Of a stretch of 64,000 nucleotides of DNA, positions 8,965-19,792 are shown piece by piece. The notes below the pieces were generated by a model. That model did not search any database and was not told the DNA's origin. It saw nothing but the letters and a program-made list of their open reading frames with translations. Position 1 is the stretch's first letter, and each line of letters opens with the position of its first letter. Location: positions 120,796-184,795 of the forward strand of contig OZ287718.1 of assembly GCA_965649825.1 (NCBI GenBank), given 5' to 3'. Both the position numbers and the translations under genes were made by a program. Source of the DNA: Penicillus capitatus (taxonomy: Eukaryota > Chlorophyta).

Positions 8965-11730
8965 ATGAATCGAAGCGTCGCCCCATCGATCTTGGCGCAC
9001 TACTTTTCAAATGCGTTTGAGGATGTCGTGGATCGACACATTCGTCTGTGTCGCGCTGTACTGAGCTGCTGTTCCACGCATCCAGGGTCAAATCCACTTC
9101 TCTCGAGCTTATCGATCGTTCGAGGGAAGCCTGTGGTTTATTTGGACGGCGTCGAGCTTGAAAAGCTGAAGATCGATGAACTGTCTGCCGAGCTCAGTGC
9201 TCATCCAGATGATACCATTCGTTGTTTAGCTGCTGCTACACATCAAGCATGTGATGGAGGATCTGATGGATCTTTGTTGGACGCAGATGTGACAGTTCGT
9301 TTGTTCAACTGTCCTGCATTCAGTGTCCAGATCTCGAGCATCGGTGCAGCTCGGATTGGGAAACTGGTGAGCGTGACTGGAACTGTGTCAAGAATGAGTG
9401 CAGTAGCATCACTGATCATGTCGATGGATTGTGTGTGCAAACAATGCGGATGGAGAATTCGGAGAGAATTTACAAAATGTTCATCGACACCGACATGCGA
9501 AAGACCACGATGCAAAAGTCGTCATTTCATACCGGACACAGCATCTATCAGAAGAGGCGATTGGCAACAGATCGTTATTCGACAAGATATCTGTGCCAGT
9601 CAACAAGTGTTCTGTGCACTTCCTTTACTGTGAAATACATGTCCAGTGCTCCTTAGATTAGCGGCGGCGTTGGGAACAGTATGATTGCCGTGTTGAAGGA
9701 TGATCTTGTTCATGGCTGCGTCCTTGGCGATGCGGTGACTGTCGTCGGCATTGTGCGAACAGTTGGTCAAGCTGCATCGAAGAACAGACCACCGCCACAG
9801 CCATGCAATCCGTTCACGTTGTTCGTTGATGCTCTATCTGTGGCTCAGACTGAACCACAACGCCTTCCCTTCTCTCATCTTGGAATGCCAGATCATCTCA
9901 GTCGCTCTTTTAGTCACAGAGACATCAAGATGATTCATGCATTTCGTCGAGACTGCGCAGGACGTGTCTTGAAGTGTGCGCAGCTTCTGAAATCACTTTG
10001 GTTTACATTCTTTTGCATTCAGGCACTTGGTTCACGCCTTCTGTCCACAAGTCTGTGGTCATGAAGCGATCAAAGCGGGTCTCTTGTTGTCGTTGATGGA
10101 TGGATGCTCGAATGAAAAGACGAAACAAATCGAAGGTCATTGCGCAGAAACCACGCATCTGCATGTTCTACTCGTCGGTGATCCGGGAATGCAAACAACG
10201 GAGCTCCTCCAAGTCATCAACCTTACTCCTTCTACACCCTTCTTCATGCTTTTGCAGGAAGCAGCCCGCTGGGCTCCTAAATCTGTCTACATTACTGGCG
10301 GCCAGTGTTCAAAGAACAACTTGACGGTGTCCTGCACAAAAGAAGATACATCTGGATGCTGGATGTTTGAAGCAGGTCCAATTGTTCTGGCGAAGAACGG
10401 ATTGTGTTGTATCGAAGGATTCGATGAGTTGGCATCATCTCGACTGTTATCTCTGACGGACATTATGGACAACCATGTACGTTACTCCTGATCAGTAAGG
10501 TTTCGCGGTTTGACAAGATCTCCTCTAGGCTAATCTGACTGAAGACAGAGGTGGTGCCATCCTGTCCACTTCTGTCCCTGTCAACATTATCGCCACGACT
10601 GGACCTTCATATGGGCACTATCAATACTCCAAGACTCTGGTTCAGAATCTCCGGATAGACGAATCGATTGCATCGCGATTTGGTCTGATCTTCCTGATGA
10701 CAGACAGGCCAGATACCGAACGAGATAGGATGCTATCCCGGCACATGCTCAAGATGCAATCCCGAAGACACTTCAAAGGTCGCCCTGTTTTTTGAGAGTG
10801 GAGAATTTCCCATCACACTTTGTTCGATGTAGGTACGCACTCGAAGGGCCAACTACAGCGACGCATGGATCTCTTTTCGTCCGTCGATGAGATGTCAAAA
10901 TGTAGTGGATTCATCGAGCAACTTCAGCTGCCAGCATCACTGAGGAAATCCACAATGCCAACAGACTTTCTGAAGAAATATGTGGCCTATGCAAAGAAAC
11001 ATGTGCATCCTCAGTTGTCTAATGAAGCTATGGACACTTTGGAGAAATTCTATCTCCATCTCAGAAGCCAATTAACTGTGTCATCGGAGATCCCTGTTAC
11101 TGCCCGGAATCTTCAGATGCTCATCAGGTGAACCGAATACGCTCTGTCGGTTTCTTGCATTCCATCTTTGTAGCCTTGCCAAGGCATGTGCCAGAATCGA
11201 ATTAAGAGAATCGGTGACGGTTTCAGATGCTGAGGTATGTAAACGATCTGTTGGATTATTGAGATATCCATGCAAGTGATTCTCTAGAATGCTATCCGTC
11301 TTGTGAACCATGTGATCTGCTCGAGAATTGTAAACGCGCCAGGTCCTACTGATGATCTGCCGCTGAACAGGAGAAAGAGAAAAGCCAAACAGATTGAAAT
11401 TTTTATCCAAGAGTTGCGGCAGCATGCTTTGTCAAAAGACACAGACTTGGTGACAATGAACGATATCTACCTGGTTGCCGATGACCTCGAGTTGGATGTG
11501 GAAGACATTCAAGACTTTGTTGACAAACTCAATGATGAAGGTAACAGTGCTGATGTCTATCCATCGTGAAAGATGCCTGTTGTCTTTCAGGCGAATTGCT
11601 GAAGAAAGGCCCCCAACTGTACAGAGTATTGGGAACACAGAATGCAACGTTGCAGAACTCTAATCCAAACGGCGAAGCCAGGCGCCTCACAGGGAGAGGA
11701 TTTTCAGTGCTCAGCAGACCTGAACTGTGA
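8965..11730 (+). CDS. MCM8: MCM8-like protein with degenerate ATPase motifs (9 exons)
   Basis: Exons 8965-9606, 9657-9973, 10023-10212, 10258-10476, 10529-10778, 10833-11127, 11174-11234, 11288-11540 and 11591-11730 give 788 residues (animal MCM8 is about 840). The N-terminal domain has the OB fold with a C-x2-C...C-x4-C zinc site near residues 153-180. The AAA+ core and the lid follow MCM8 in order, and a winged-helix C-terminus is present. Matches to MCM8 include L-E-A-G-x-x-V-L-like and S-K-T-L-V-Q-N-L-R stretches. The Walker A loop (about residue 372) reads GDPGMQTTE instead of GDPGxGKS/T. The Walker B acidic pair is replaced (I-E-G-F-D, about residue 435), and sensor 1 lacks its Asn (A-T-T-G-P). 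The arginine finger S-R-F is kept. MCM8 normally works with MCM9 in homologous recombination; this copy looks ATP-hydrolysis deficient. Confidence 0.88.
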
Positions 11731-11973
11731 CAAACAAAGACAGAAAAACGTCATATCTGTCTTGAAGGATGATGACAAGAACAGGGAGTGAACTGCATGT
11801 CATGATCGTGTGGCGACAGGCGTTCTCTTTGAAAGTGCATGGGCATTGAAAGCAGCTGTCAGAAGAACGTGGAATTGTCCAATGTCTAACCGTTTCGAGT
11901 AGCACATGTAAAACAAAGAACAGTGAGTGCAATGACCCGCAAGCAGATGGATGGACTCCATTCGAAAGAAGAA

Positions 11974-14900
11974 TCAAAACATGATTTGGCAGTCTTCAAT
12001 AAAGAGATCCCCCAACGGGCCAGATCCAGGTCTAACGGCAAGTGCTCCCTTAGCCGCGTCGTTCACTATTTCAACACTCCAGTTCCATAAGTTGCACGTG
12101 GTATTGGTTCGCATCCAGTCAATGCCACGAAATCGGGCAGCAATAGCTCCAACTTGACAACCAAGGACATAATTTGACACGGCGGGTTGTTTGTGATACT
12201 CCCATCTTAACTTTCGCTCTGAGACACCAATTCCCAGTTTTTCATCTTCGGATAGACTGGCAAAGTCTTCTGTGGCAACGAAATGCGTAATGGGTGGGTA
12301 GTCCAGGATGTCCAAACTGGCTACCGAGGCATAGACACAGGAAAGTGCTGCTTCGGCTGGAGATAAGAAGACAGAATTGTCCAGTTCCAGAATCTCTTGC
12401 CGATAGACGGGATTGTTCATGTAATCACTCGTCAGATTCGTCAAGGCCGTGCCTGGGGGCAATGTCAGAAAGACGCGCATCTTCTCATACTTCTCAACAG
12501 AACGCAGTCTTCTGGCTAACTCCAAGGCAAATGCCACATTCATGGCCTTGGTGGTGGAATACGTCCGAATACCGGCATCCTGAAACAGAGAACCATCTCC
12601 ATCGGGATCTGTATGAACCTGTCCGTTCGCCGAATTGGAATCTCCAGGTCTTTGGATCGCAAGGTCGATAAGATCCTTTTCTTCCACATTGAAGGCGGAA
12701 CCTGAGGATTGGATAACAATCCGGCCAGACTGGAGATTCAGTCGGTTGTTCTGCAGCAGGAGCATTGTCAGGAAAAACTGACCAAGGTGTGTCACGCTCA
12801 CGGCCTTCGACACTCCAGCCATGTTACTTGACCATCCAGCTGATCCATTGTGCACAGCATTGAGAATTAAGATGTCCACTTTACCTGACTGGAATCCAAA
12901 GTGTGCAGAGATCGCTGCCGTCAGCTTCTTCACACTCTTGACATCGTCAAGAGCGACGGCGAAACATGTGAATGTTCCAACCTGTAATGGATTAAAGCGA
13001 CTGAAGATCTGAGTGATCGCTGCTACTCTCTCATTGCACGTGTCCGACGACTGAGATGTAGCAATGACATTGGCACCCAATCTGAGAAGATGGAGTGCAA
13101 CTGAGAATCCGATGCCGTTTGTCCCTCCTGTCAGCACCACGTTCTTTCCTTGCACTTGGTCGATTCTTCCTTCGTCGCTTATACGTGGCAGCGACCCATC
13201 CAGGTCTGGATCTGAGAACTGTGAGATAGAGATCTCAGAAGGTGTGATTGGAATAGCGGTGTTGAGTAACCAATCAGGACAGAGGTCACTCCTGTCGGAC
13301 TTCAAATCGTTACGTGTCAAACGAAAACCACTTGTCTCCAATCTATGCACTGCATTGTTGCTGTCTCCATGTCTTTCGTTCTCTGCCTTCTTCACTCCCA
13401 CCCGTTGAGCACTGTTGAAGATTTCCGAGTTTTTCAATCGACTCTTGATTTTTACAAGAGTCTTGTACGCTTCCTTCCCATAGTACTTATCTTCCCAGTC
13501 TTCCATACCAGAATAGGCATAATTAACATAGGAGCCAGTGCAGAAAGGACTCAGCGAGCGATAGGTATCTTCTGTCCATTTCTTCAAGGCATCCATCGTC
13601 ATGACATAATCATCGTTCGATGTCTTTTTCCTCTTCTTTTCCGGAACCATCATTGACGTGATGGACAGCATGGATACTGCATTACTATGCTTCCAGAGAG
13701 AAGGCCCTCTTCCGATATTACCCCCTAGGTGTTCCATCACAATATACACAGAGCTGTCGAATCCTTCGGGGATGAAATCAATTCCAGCATACCTAAGAAC
13801 AGAAAAGCTTATTGATCGGTGTTTCTGATTGCATGTGGACACTTGAATCGATCCAGCAAAACAAGAGAACGATTGTGTGACCACTCGTCTGTGATTCCAC
13901 TCGTCCAGTATACACGTGCATGGCGGATCCCGTACATATTGGACCATTCCGTGAATGTGTATCCTTGTCGAAATGGACCGCCTTTCAGTATCCAGTCTTG
14001 TGTATGTTTCTTGGCCTTTTCCATTTCGTCAGGACTCGAACAACGCAAGCTGAGTAAGCTGCAGCACAATAAAGAAGTCAGTGCTGTATTTTACGATCAT
14101 CCACCCAGCGTACGTGCATGCTGTTTCTGCACTCACGGCTCGCGCCGTTCGATTGAGAAAAGGCTGCAGAACATCGATCCCTTCTTCGATGGGTCCATCA
14201 AACATCAATCCAAACTCCACGCTCACCTAATCAGGTAAATAAATGCCCGTCGATCTTAATATTGTATGTGGGAATGCAAAATAACTCTGATATTTCCTGT
14301 GTGCCGATGTGGAAAGACTCTTCTGATAAAGAGGTCCATTGTCAAGCGAGGGTCGATATCAGCATCAAGGATGGTGTCTTGGTAGATATCAAGGAATTCT
14401 GCCGATGCGTCTGGTGACCTATGCAGACAAAGATGCATGGACACAGCCACCAATTAATATGTTAAGAGGATACTGGAAAAAAGCAATGTGGCCTGCTAGA
14501 TAAGACGGATAGGCAGGATATGTCCTGAGAATGACATCGGTGACGACACCAAAATTTGAACCACCAGCACCGCGGAGTGCCCACATCAATTCTGGATCAT
14601 TTGTATCATCCACGATAACGACCTCTCCATCTGGCAACACCATCCGAACAGACAGGACATTGTCCGAAACAAGTCCGCGATTGCGGGATGTCCATCCGAT
14701 GCCTCCTCCAAGGGCCAATCCAACAACTCCCACTAACGGACAACCACCCACCACAGCGGACAGACTTCTTTCCTCTAGCAAAGAAAGGACATCTTTCCAT
14801 AGAGACCCGCCTTGAGCCACAATAGCATTGGATGGAAATCTTGTCATCCACCGACGCTCGCATTCATCCAACGGTTTCTCGTCTGCGAAGTGTACCCCAT

Positions 14901-15444
14901 TGAAGTAGACCATGTCAATCACCATTCCACCCTCCGAAATGGAAAATCCAGCTGGATTGTGTCCTCCATTGCGCACCGTCACTGTCAAGTTCTGCTGTTT
15001 TGCCAGCTTAAGTGCCATTCGAATATCGTTTAGAGTGACAGGCATCATCACCATTTTTGGTTTAGCGGAGATGGCTAGATTGAATAGAGGATAGCGCGAG
15101 AGATACGATTCTGCACTTTGGGGACAGAGATAGGGACCCAGGAAATGACTGTTCAGATACCCAATGGCCTCTTCATCGAAACAGGGATCCTTCAAAGAGG
15201 ATGGAATCGAAATCTCCACCCATACAGTACAAAGTGGTCGTCCTCTGCCTCCCGGATCACTAAAGTCCAATGACTGCCTTGTAAATCCTTGTCAGCAAGC
15301 GACATCACACGTAGAAAGTGATGTGACCCTTCGCAAACCTATAAGCTCTTCGAGTGTTGAAGTAGGATAGATGGCGAACAAGAAGCATCCAACTAGAGTA
15401 ATGATCGACAGACAGAAGGTGACATAGAGCCGACGCGGATGCAT
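11974..15444 (-). CDS. BBE-type FAD-linked oxidase fused to a short-chain dehydrogenase
   Basis: Six exons (15444-15339, 15287-14474, 14418-14319, 14226-14114, 14058-13843, 13792-11974) encode 1,055 residues. Residues about 7-27 are a hydrophobic signal anchor. The FAD_binding_4 domain follows (V-R-N-G-G-H-N-P, G-G-C-P-L-V-G-V-V-G-L-A-L-G-G-G-I-G-W, G-A-G-G-S-N-F-G-V-V). The BBE C-terminal element Y-V-N-Y-A-Y...D-W-E-D-K-Y-Y-G lies near residue 500. In the same 1.8-kb exon, with no intron between, a short-chain dehydrogenase begins (T-G-G-T-N-G-I-G cofactor loop, S-S-G-S-A-F serine strand, Y-S-T-T-K catalytic pair). The enzyme is probably a membrane-anchored two-step oxidoreductase, the SDR using NAD(P)H; the substrate is unknown. 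Two adjacent genes mis-joined is unlikely because the junction is continuous coding sequence. Confidence 0.85.
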
Positions 15445-15580
15445 CTCAATGAAATGGATCAGCCGACCTGGCTTCCATGCAGCGCATACGACACGTGCTG
15501 TGGCTACGGTAGGTATGGTGTACGTACGGTCATGGCTCTGTCCATTGTCGCCGGATACCTTATTTCGACCGTCTCGTGAA

Positions 15581-17617
15581 ATGTTTTCCGCTCTATTCTC
15601 ACGGTCGCGCAGGCCGGGCTCTCAATCTCTGACGGATTTGCCTTCGGACTTTCTTCATCGCGTCTTCATCCATCTGGAGAGCGCGCGCGATGTCATATCT
15701 CTTCAGTCGACGTCCAAGCGCTTACTGGAGATTGGTCGCTCTCGAAGTGTATGGGCAAACAGACTGCGCAAAGAATACGGACTTCGACTTGAGGTAGAGA
15801 CGTCGTCGCTCTTCCAAGCACGTCGTCGGGAAGCCAATTTCAAATAGGTGGATTCTCGTTGCGACCACAATGCATTGCAAGATCTCTACAGAGATACCTT
15901 CAGGCAGAAGGACGCGCTGCGTTACTGGGGAGTCTACACCGATGGCGGCTGTGATAACTCTTGGCTGAACTACTGGGTGCGCTTGCTGTGGATGGTAGGA
16001 TGCATCTTGTGTTGAATGTGGGTGGATGCTGCAGATGGATAACATGTTTACTCCAAACCACTGGGAGTCATTCTGCAGCGAATTCGGGAAGAATGTGAAT
16101 TGTGTGGGTGTGATGGTAGAAGGAGAGCTGGAGAAGGATATTCGGAAAAGGGAAGAACGCAACTTCATGATACACAAATGTCGCATTCCGGCCAGTCGCG
16201 TTTTCAATGAGACATATCATCACACTGGCATCGAAGAGGCGGTGAGAAGGCTGCAGGCGTGGTCTCGACCAGAACTTGTGAATTTCATGATTGCACTCTG
16301 CAATGACATGGAAGCTGGTGGTATGTGGGGAGAATTGTTACTGCATGGAGTCCCAGAAGCAGAGAGAGATAGCGAAAAAGTGAGCAGTTGTGCTTCTGAA
16401 TTGATGGGACAGTTCAAGCAATCTCTGTTTTTCAGACTCGCCTCAGAGAATTTGTTCAGCAGCTGGACAATGAGAGAGATTTGAAAGTGGAATCGGTTGG
16501 AATAGAACAGTTCTTTGAGCATCCAGCGCAGAACTTCTCAAAGAGTGGGTGTCCGCTGCCATCACCGTGCATTCAACACAGCTGTCTCTACGACAAAGCA
16601 TACACAAATGCAGTCCGTCAACAACCGGAAGTTGATGTGACAGGTACACCGTTGCCAACACGGTATGCTCGGCTTTGACGAATTGGCTGTGCATCAGGTG
16701 TCATCGATTTCATAAGAGCATGCAGATTTGGACCGTTCAGCTGTCCTGTTGCCAGTGCTGTCCTTTTTGTAGGACAAGTGAATATGTCGCGTAATGCAGA
16801 GTCAGACAGTTCCATGGCAGATGCTCTCAAGGTAGAGAGAGCGACTGTGTGATGGTGGTATTCCTGGCATCGATCGGGTGTGTCTGATAGGAACTGTGCA
16901 CAAGTGCAGCATCTGAGTCCTTTGACGATCTCTTCCAGAAAGACATGGTTCAAGCAGCCATTGCTGACAAGACACTGCCCGCTATCTGCCAGCACAAGTC
17001 TAGTACTGTAGGTCACTGGGTTGAATTCAGTCGTGATTACACAGACAAAAAACTGGCAGAGAAATTCAGTCGACTGCAGCCTGTCGTTTGGTTCCACTTT
17101 TATTCCAAAGAAGAATTGCGGAATGGCGAGTTTGTTGCCGGAGACGACGACGACACAGATAACGAAGACAATGGGTTTGAGTCTATGGATTCCGATTCCG
17201 ATCACGGTTCCGTTGACAGTTTTCCATCGGAGATCCTGTCCGAAGACGAACACGTCGTCGAGGACTTGGAGAATGAAATCGTGCAGGATGTCCTGGAAGA
17301 TCTACCAGATCTTGTCGACGAAATAGATGGACATGTGGACCCACACCAACCTCCATCTGGCAAAGACACGTATGTCCCTGACATCACTCACTCACTCAAT
17401 TCTGCCATCCTGTGCTGTGCTCTGCAGATTGGAAATGCGATTGAGCTCAAGGGTAAGTGGCAATGTAGTACTGGTGAAATTGATTCATCCTGAGAATCTG
17501 ATGGAGGAATTCCGAGATCTCCATTCAGACCCAAACATAGATATCAACGCCATCCTTCTGAATGGGAAGAAGATCACATTGCCCGTGGGCACACGCTTTC
17601 TTTACAGCAACGATTGA
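15581..17617 (+). CDS. F-box protein (7 exons)
   Basis: Exons 15581-15793, 15848-15976, 16035-16379, 16436-16643, 16698-16831, 16891-17369 and 17428-17617 give 565 residues. Residues about 16-65 form an F-box (L-T-D-L-P-S-D-F-L-H-R-V-F, S-L-Q-S-T-S-K-R-L), which normally binds SKP1 in an SCF ubiquitin ligase. A segment after it (W-G-V-Y-T-D-G-G-C-D) is followed by a C-rich region and then a strongly acidic Asp/Glu/Ser stretch near residues 430-510. The C-terminus ends in a compact beta-like region. No LRR, Kelch or WD repeats are seen, so the substrate-binding part is not a standard type. The start is the ATG preceding the F-box; an upstream open frame from 15449 has no support. Confidence 0.75.
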
Positions 17618-17848
17618 ATGGCGGATTGGCATGTGCAACAATCAATCCATCGAGTTTCATTCACTTTGCCCCTTTCCTTGATTTGGTCTTTCATTTTGTG
17701 AGTGTCTGCGAATGCGGATGATCATGTACCTTGCTGCGACGAGTACCTGAAAGACATGAATGGCTAGATGTTTTTGACTTCATGGCTGTTTTTGCATCCG
17801 CCAGGCGGCTTTTGCCACGACGTAATATAATGCTTCCTCATTCGATAA
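17618..17848. other. intergenic, F-box 3' end and DHAR 5' flank
   Basis: T-rich sequence after the F-box stop codon, with no coding signal. It must hold the F-box polyadenylation region and the DHAR promoter. Confidence 0.4.
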
Positions 17849-18727
17849 ATGCGTTCTGACATGGCCCTTGTTCAAATCTTAAAAACGTCTCCCACTCTGA
17901 CAGCCATCCGCTCGTCGCCGCGATCTCTGATTCGAAGAGGAAGGTGTATGGCGTCGACGCCTCACGCATCCTTAAGCGTCGTCGTGAAAGGCAACCCCCA
18001 AACAAACGTATCTTGATGGTTTTATATTTGATGACGAGGTCCTCATCTCCACCTGCCGGTGTTCATCTGTAGACACTCGGAGATTGCCCATTCTGTCATC
18101 GTGTGTTGTTGACAATGGAACAGAAAACCATCGACTATGACCGGATCTATGTCGATCTCCAAAACAAACCTCAATGGCTACTGGATGTAAACCCAGAAGG
18201 CACGGTGCCTGTTCTGAAAGAAGAAGAAACCTACTTGCCAGACTCCGATGCCATTGTGAAACACTTAGAAGAGAAATTCCCGCTGCCTTCTGTTCCTCAA
18301 AATCCGGAAGCATTGGAAGCTGTCAACGGGATCTTTGGCGCCTTCAGATCTTATTTCTTGAACAAGGATGATGAAAAAGAGGGGGAACTGAAAGAGACAC
18401 TAAGTGCAGAATTAAGAAAGCTGGAGGCGTTCCTGAAGACAACATCTGGACCATTCTTGGGTGGAGATACCTTCGATGCGACAGATGCATTGATTCTACC
18501 ACGCCTCTATCACATGCGTGTGGCATTGGGGTACTTCAAGCAATGGACGATACCGGAGGATTGTCCAAAGGCACGCACTCAATCCAGGATGTCTAAAATC
18601 GATGTGGAGTGGCGGAATGCTTTTGTAGGTGACACAGTACATGAGTGCTGCTGAACAGACTGATGTCTGGAAGAGATGCGTGTACTCTGAATCGTTAATC
18701 GTTGAGGGATGGGGATCTAAGCTGTGA
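17849..18727 (+). CDS. DHAR: dehydroascorbate reductase (GST superfamily)
   Basis: Three exons (17849-18007, 18073-18570, 18629-18727) give 251 residues. The second intron, 18571-18628, has a GC donor; without it the family's C-terminal helix is lost. The thioredoxin-like domain begins with the DHAR active site G-D-C-P-F-C-H-R, whose first Cys forms the mixed disulphide with glutathione. N-K-P-Q-W-L-L-D, N-P-E-G-T-V-P-V and D-S-D-A-I-V follow, all diagnostic of DHAR. The helical domain contains L-Y-H-M-R-V-A-L-G-Y-F-K-Q-W-T-I-P. It reduces dehydroascorbate to ascorbate with glutathione. About 33 residues rich in Arg, Ser and Leu precede the mature start and look like an organelle transit peptide; ATGs at 17849 and 17861 are both possible starts. 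MDHAR, the companion enzyme, lies 10 kb downstream. Confidence 0.92.
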
Positions 18728-18761
18728 ATCTTAGATGTTTCAAAAACAAACTGTCCTTTAT

Positions 18762-19430
18762 TCAGTACTGACTTGTTTTCAGCTGTAAATCCAGGAGTTC
18801 ATCCTATGCAAAGGAATGTTACGCCTGTAATCAAGAATCAGATTCTACCTCGTCGATTGTTTTGATCTTGCAGTCGGCGAGTGGCTCAGACACACACAGA
18901 AGAGCATAGCCCTGATCGGCGACGTCCTCACTCAACATCGAACCTGATTGATCCACTTCTCCAGCCACCTGTTGAACTGAAGCAGTCGAAACTGTATGTG
19001 TGAGAATAGAGAGGATTGGCAAGGACCAGTTTTGCAGGGCATGTCATGCAGACGCCGAGTTTGCAGTCGTGAGGGAGTTCCAATCCAGAGTCTAAAGCGA
19101 CTTCTAGAATGGACTGCCCCTGGCAACAGAGTAGAGTCTTTCGCTCTTCGCCGAAAACGAAATTCTAAGATAGTGAACCTCGGCGACGTCAAGTTGGTGC
19201 GTTTTGCCCTGATGCTCGATCTCCACTTTGTGGGTGGTCGCCGCCGCTCGAAAAGGGTTTAATTGCAGACGTCTCCAAGATCGATCAAGGGACCGCCACG
19301 ACCGCACAGATCTCTCAGAAAGCGATAGAGGAGAGTATGGAGTCGACGCCATTGCGCTTGAAAAATGTGACAGTATTTTGAGATTTGTAAAATTGAAGGT
19401 TGGTTTCCAGGGATGTGTGGTTCTCTGCAT
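18762..19430 (-). CDS. FdC2-type [2Fe-2S] ferredoxin
   Basis: Four exons (19430-19179, 19113-19027, 18968-18849, 18803-18762) encode 166 residues. After a Ser/Arg-rich transit-like N-terminus of about 60 residues comes a plant-type ferredoxin domain. All four cluster ligands are present: C-x4-C-x2-C in H-D-C-K-L-G-V-C-M-T-C, and the fourth in A-L-L-C. Flanking phrases (L-P-H-D-C-K-L-G-V-C, V-D-Q-S-G-S-M-L, a D-E-L-L-D-L-Q-L tail) match FdC2 rather than photosynthetic PetF. FdC2 is a plastid protein linked to pigment and photosystem biogenesis. The last exon codes only 14 residues, but its splicing restores the conserved tail. The stop codon is 34 bases from that of the convergent DHAR gene. 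Confidence 0.9.
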
Positions 19431-19792
19431 CAAAAGATAACGGATTCTATCACATCGCCAAGTGACAGATGGCCTCTTCTTTTCGTCGATGGATTGGCCA
19501 AGAATACAGATTTCTAAGAATAAGAAAAACTGAAATCCCTAGGATAATCAGAATTCTCAAGGAATTTGTCATCTGCAGCTCCACAAAAAGTTAAAAGGAA
19601 GGAAAACGAATTGTGTGATTCCAAGCATGCGAATGTAAAGACAGCATGCATTCGAGTAGGTCCAGACTCGATTCTGGGACGATGGAATGTGTCTGTTTCA
19701 TTTCAGATAGACTTGATTGCGCGTCTTGCCTTTGTCGGCACTGCTAACGCCACCTGTGGATGGAATGAGTATTTTAGTAGGAAAGTGAGAAA
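19431..19792. other. intergenic between Kazal gene and ferredoxin
   Basis: No convincing coding sequence. It must hold the 3' end of the Kazal gene and the promoter of the minus-strand ferredoxin gene. A plus-strand open frame at 19566-19877 runs into the Kazal coding exon and is a shadow. Confidence 0.4.

Noticed and set aside
12294-12671. Plus-strand frame of 125 codons
   Set aside because: It lies opposite the continuous FAD/SDR coding exon and has no recognisable features.
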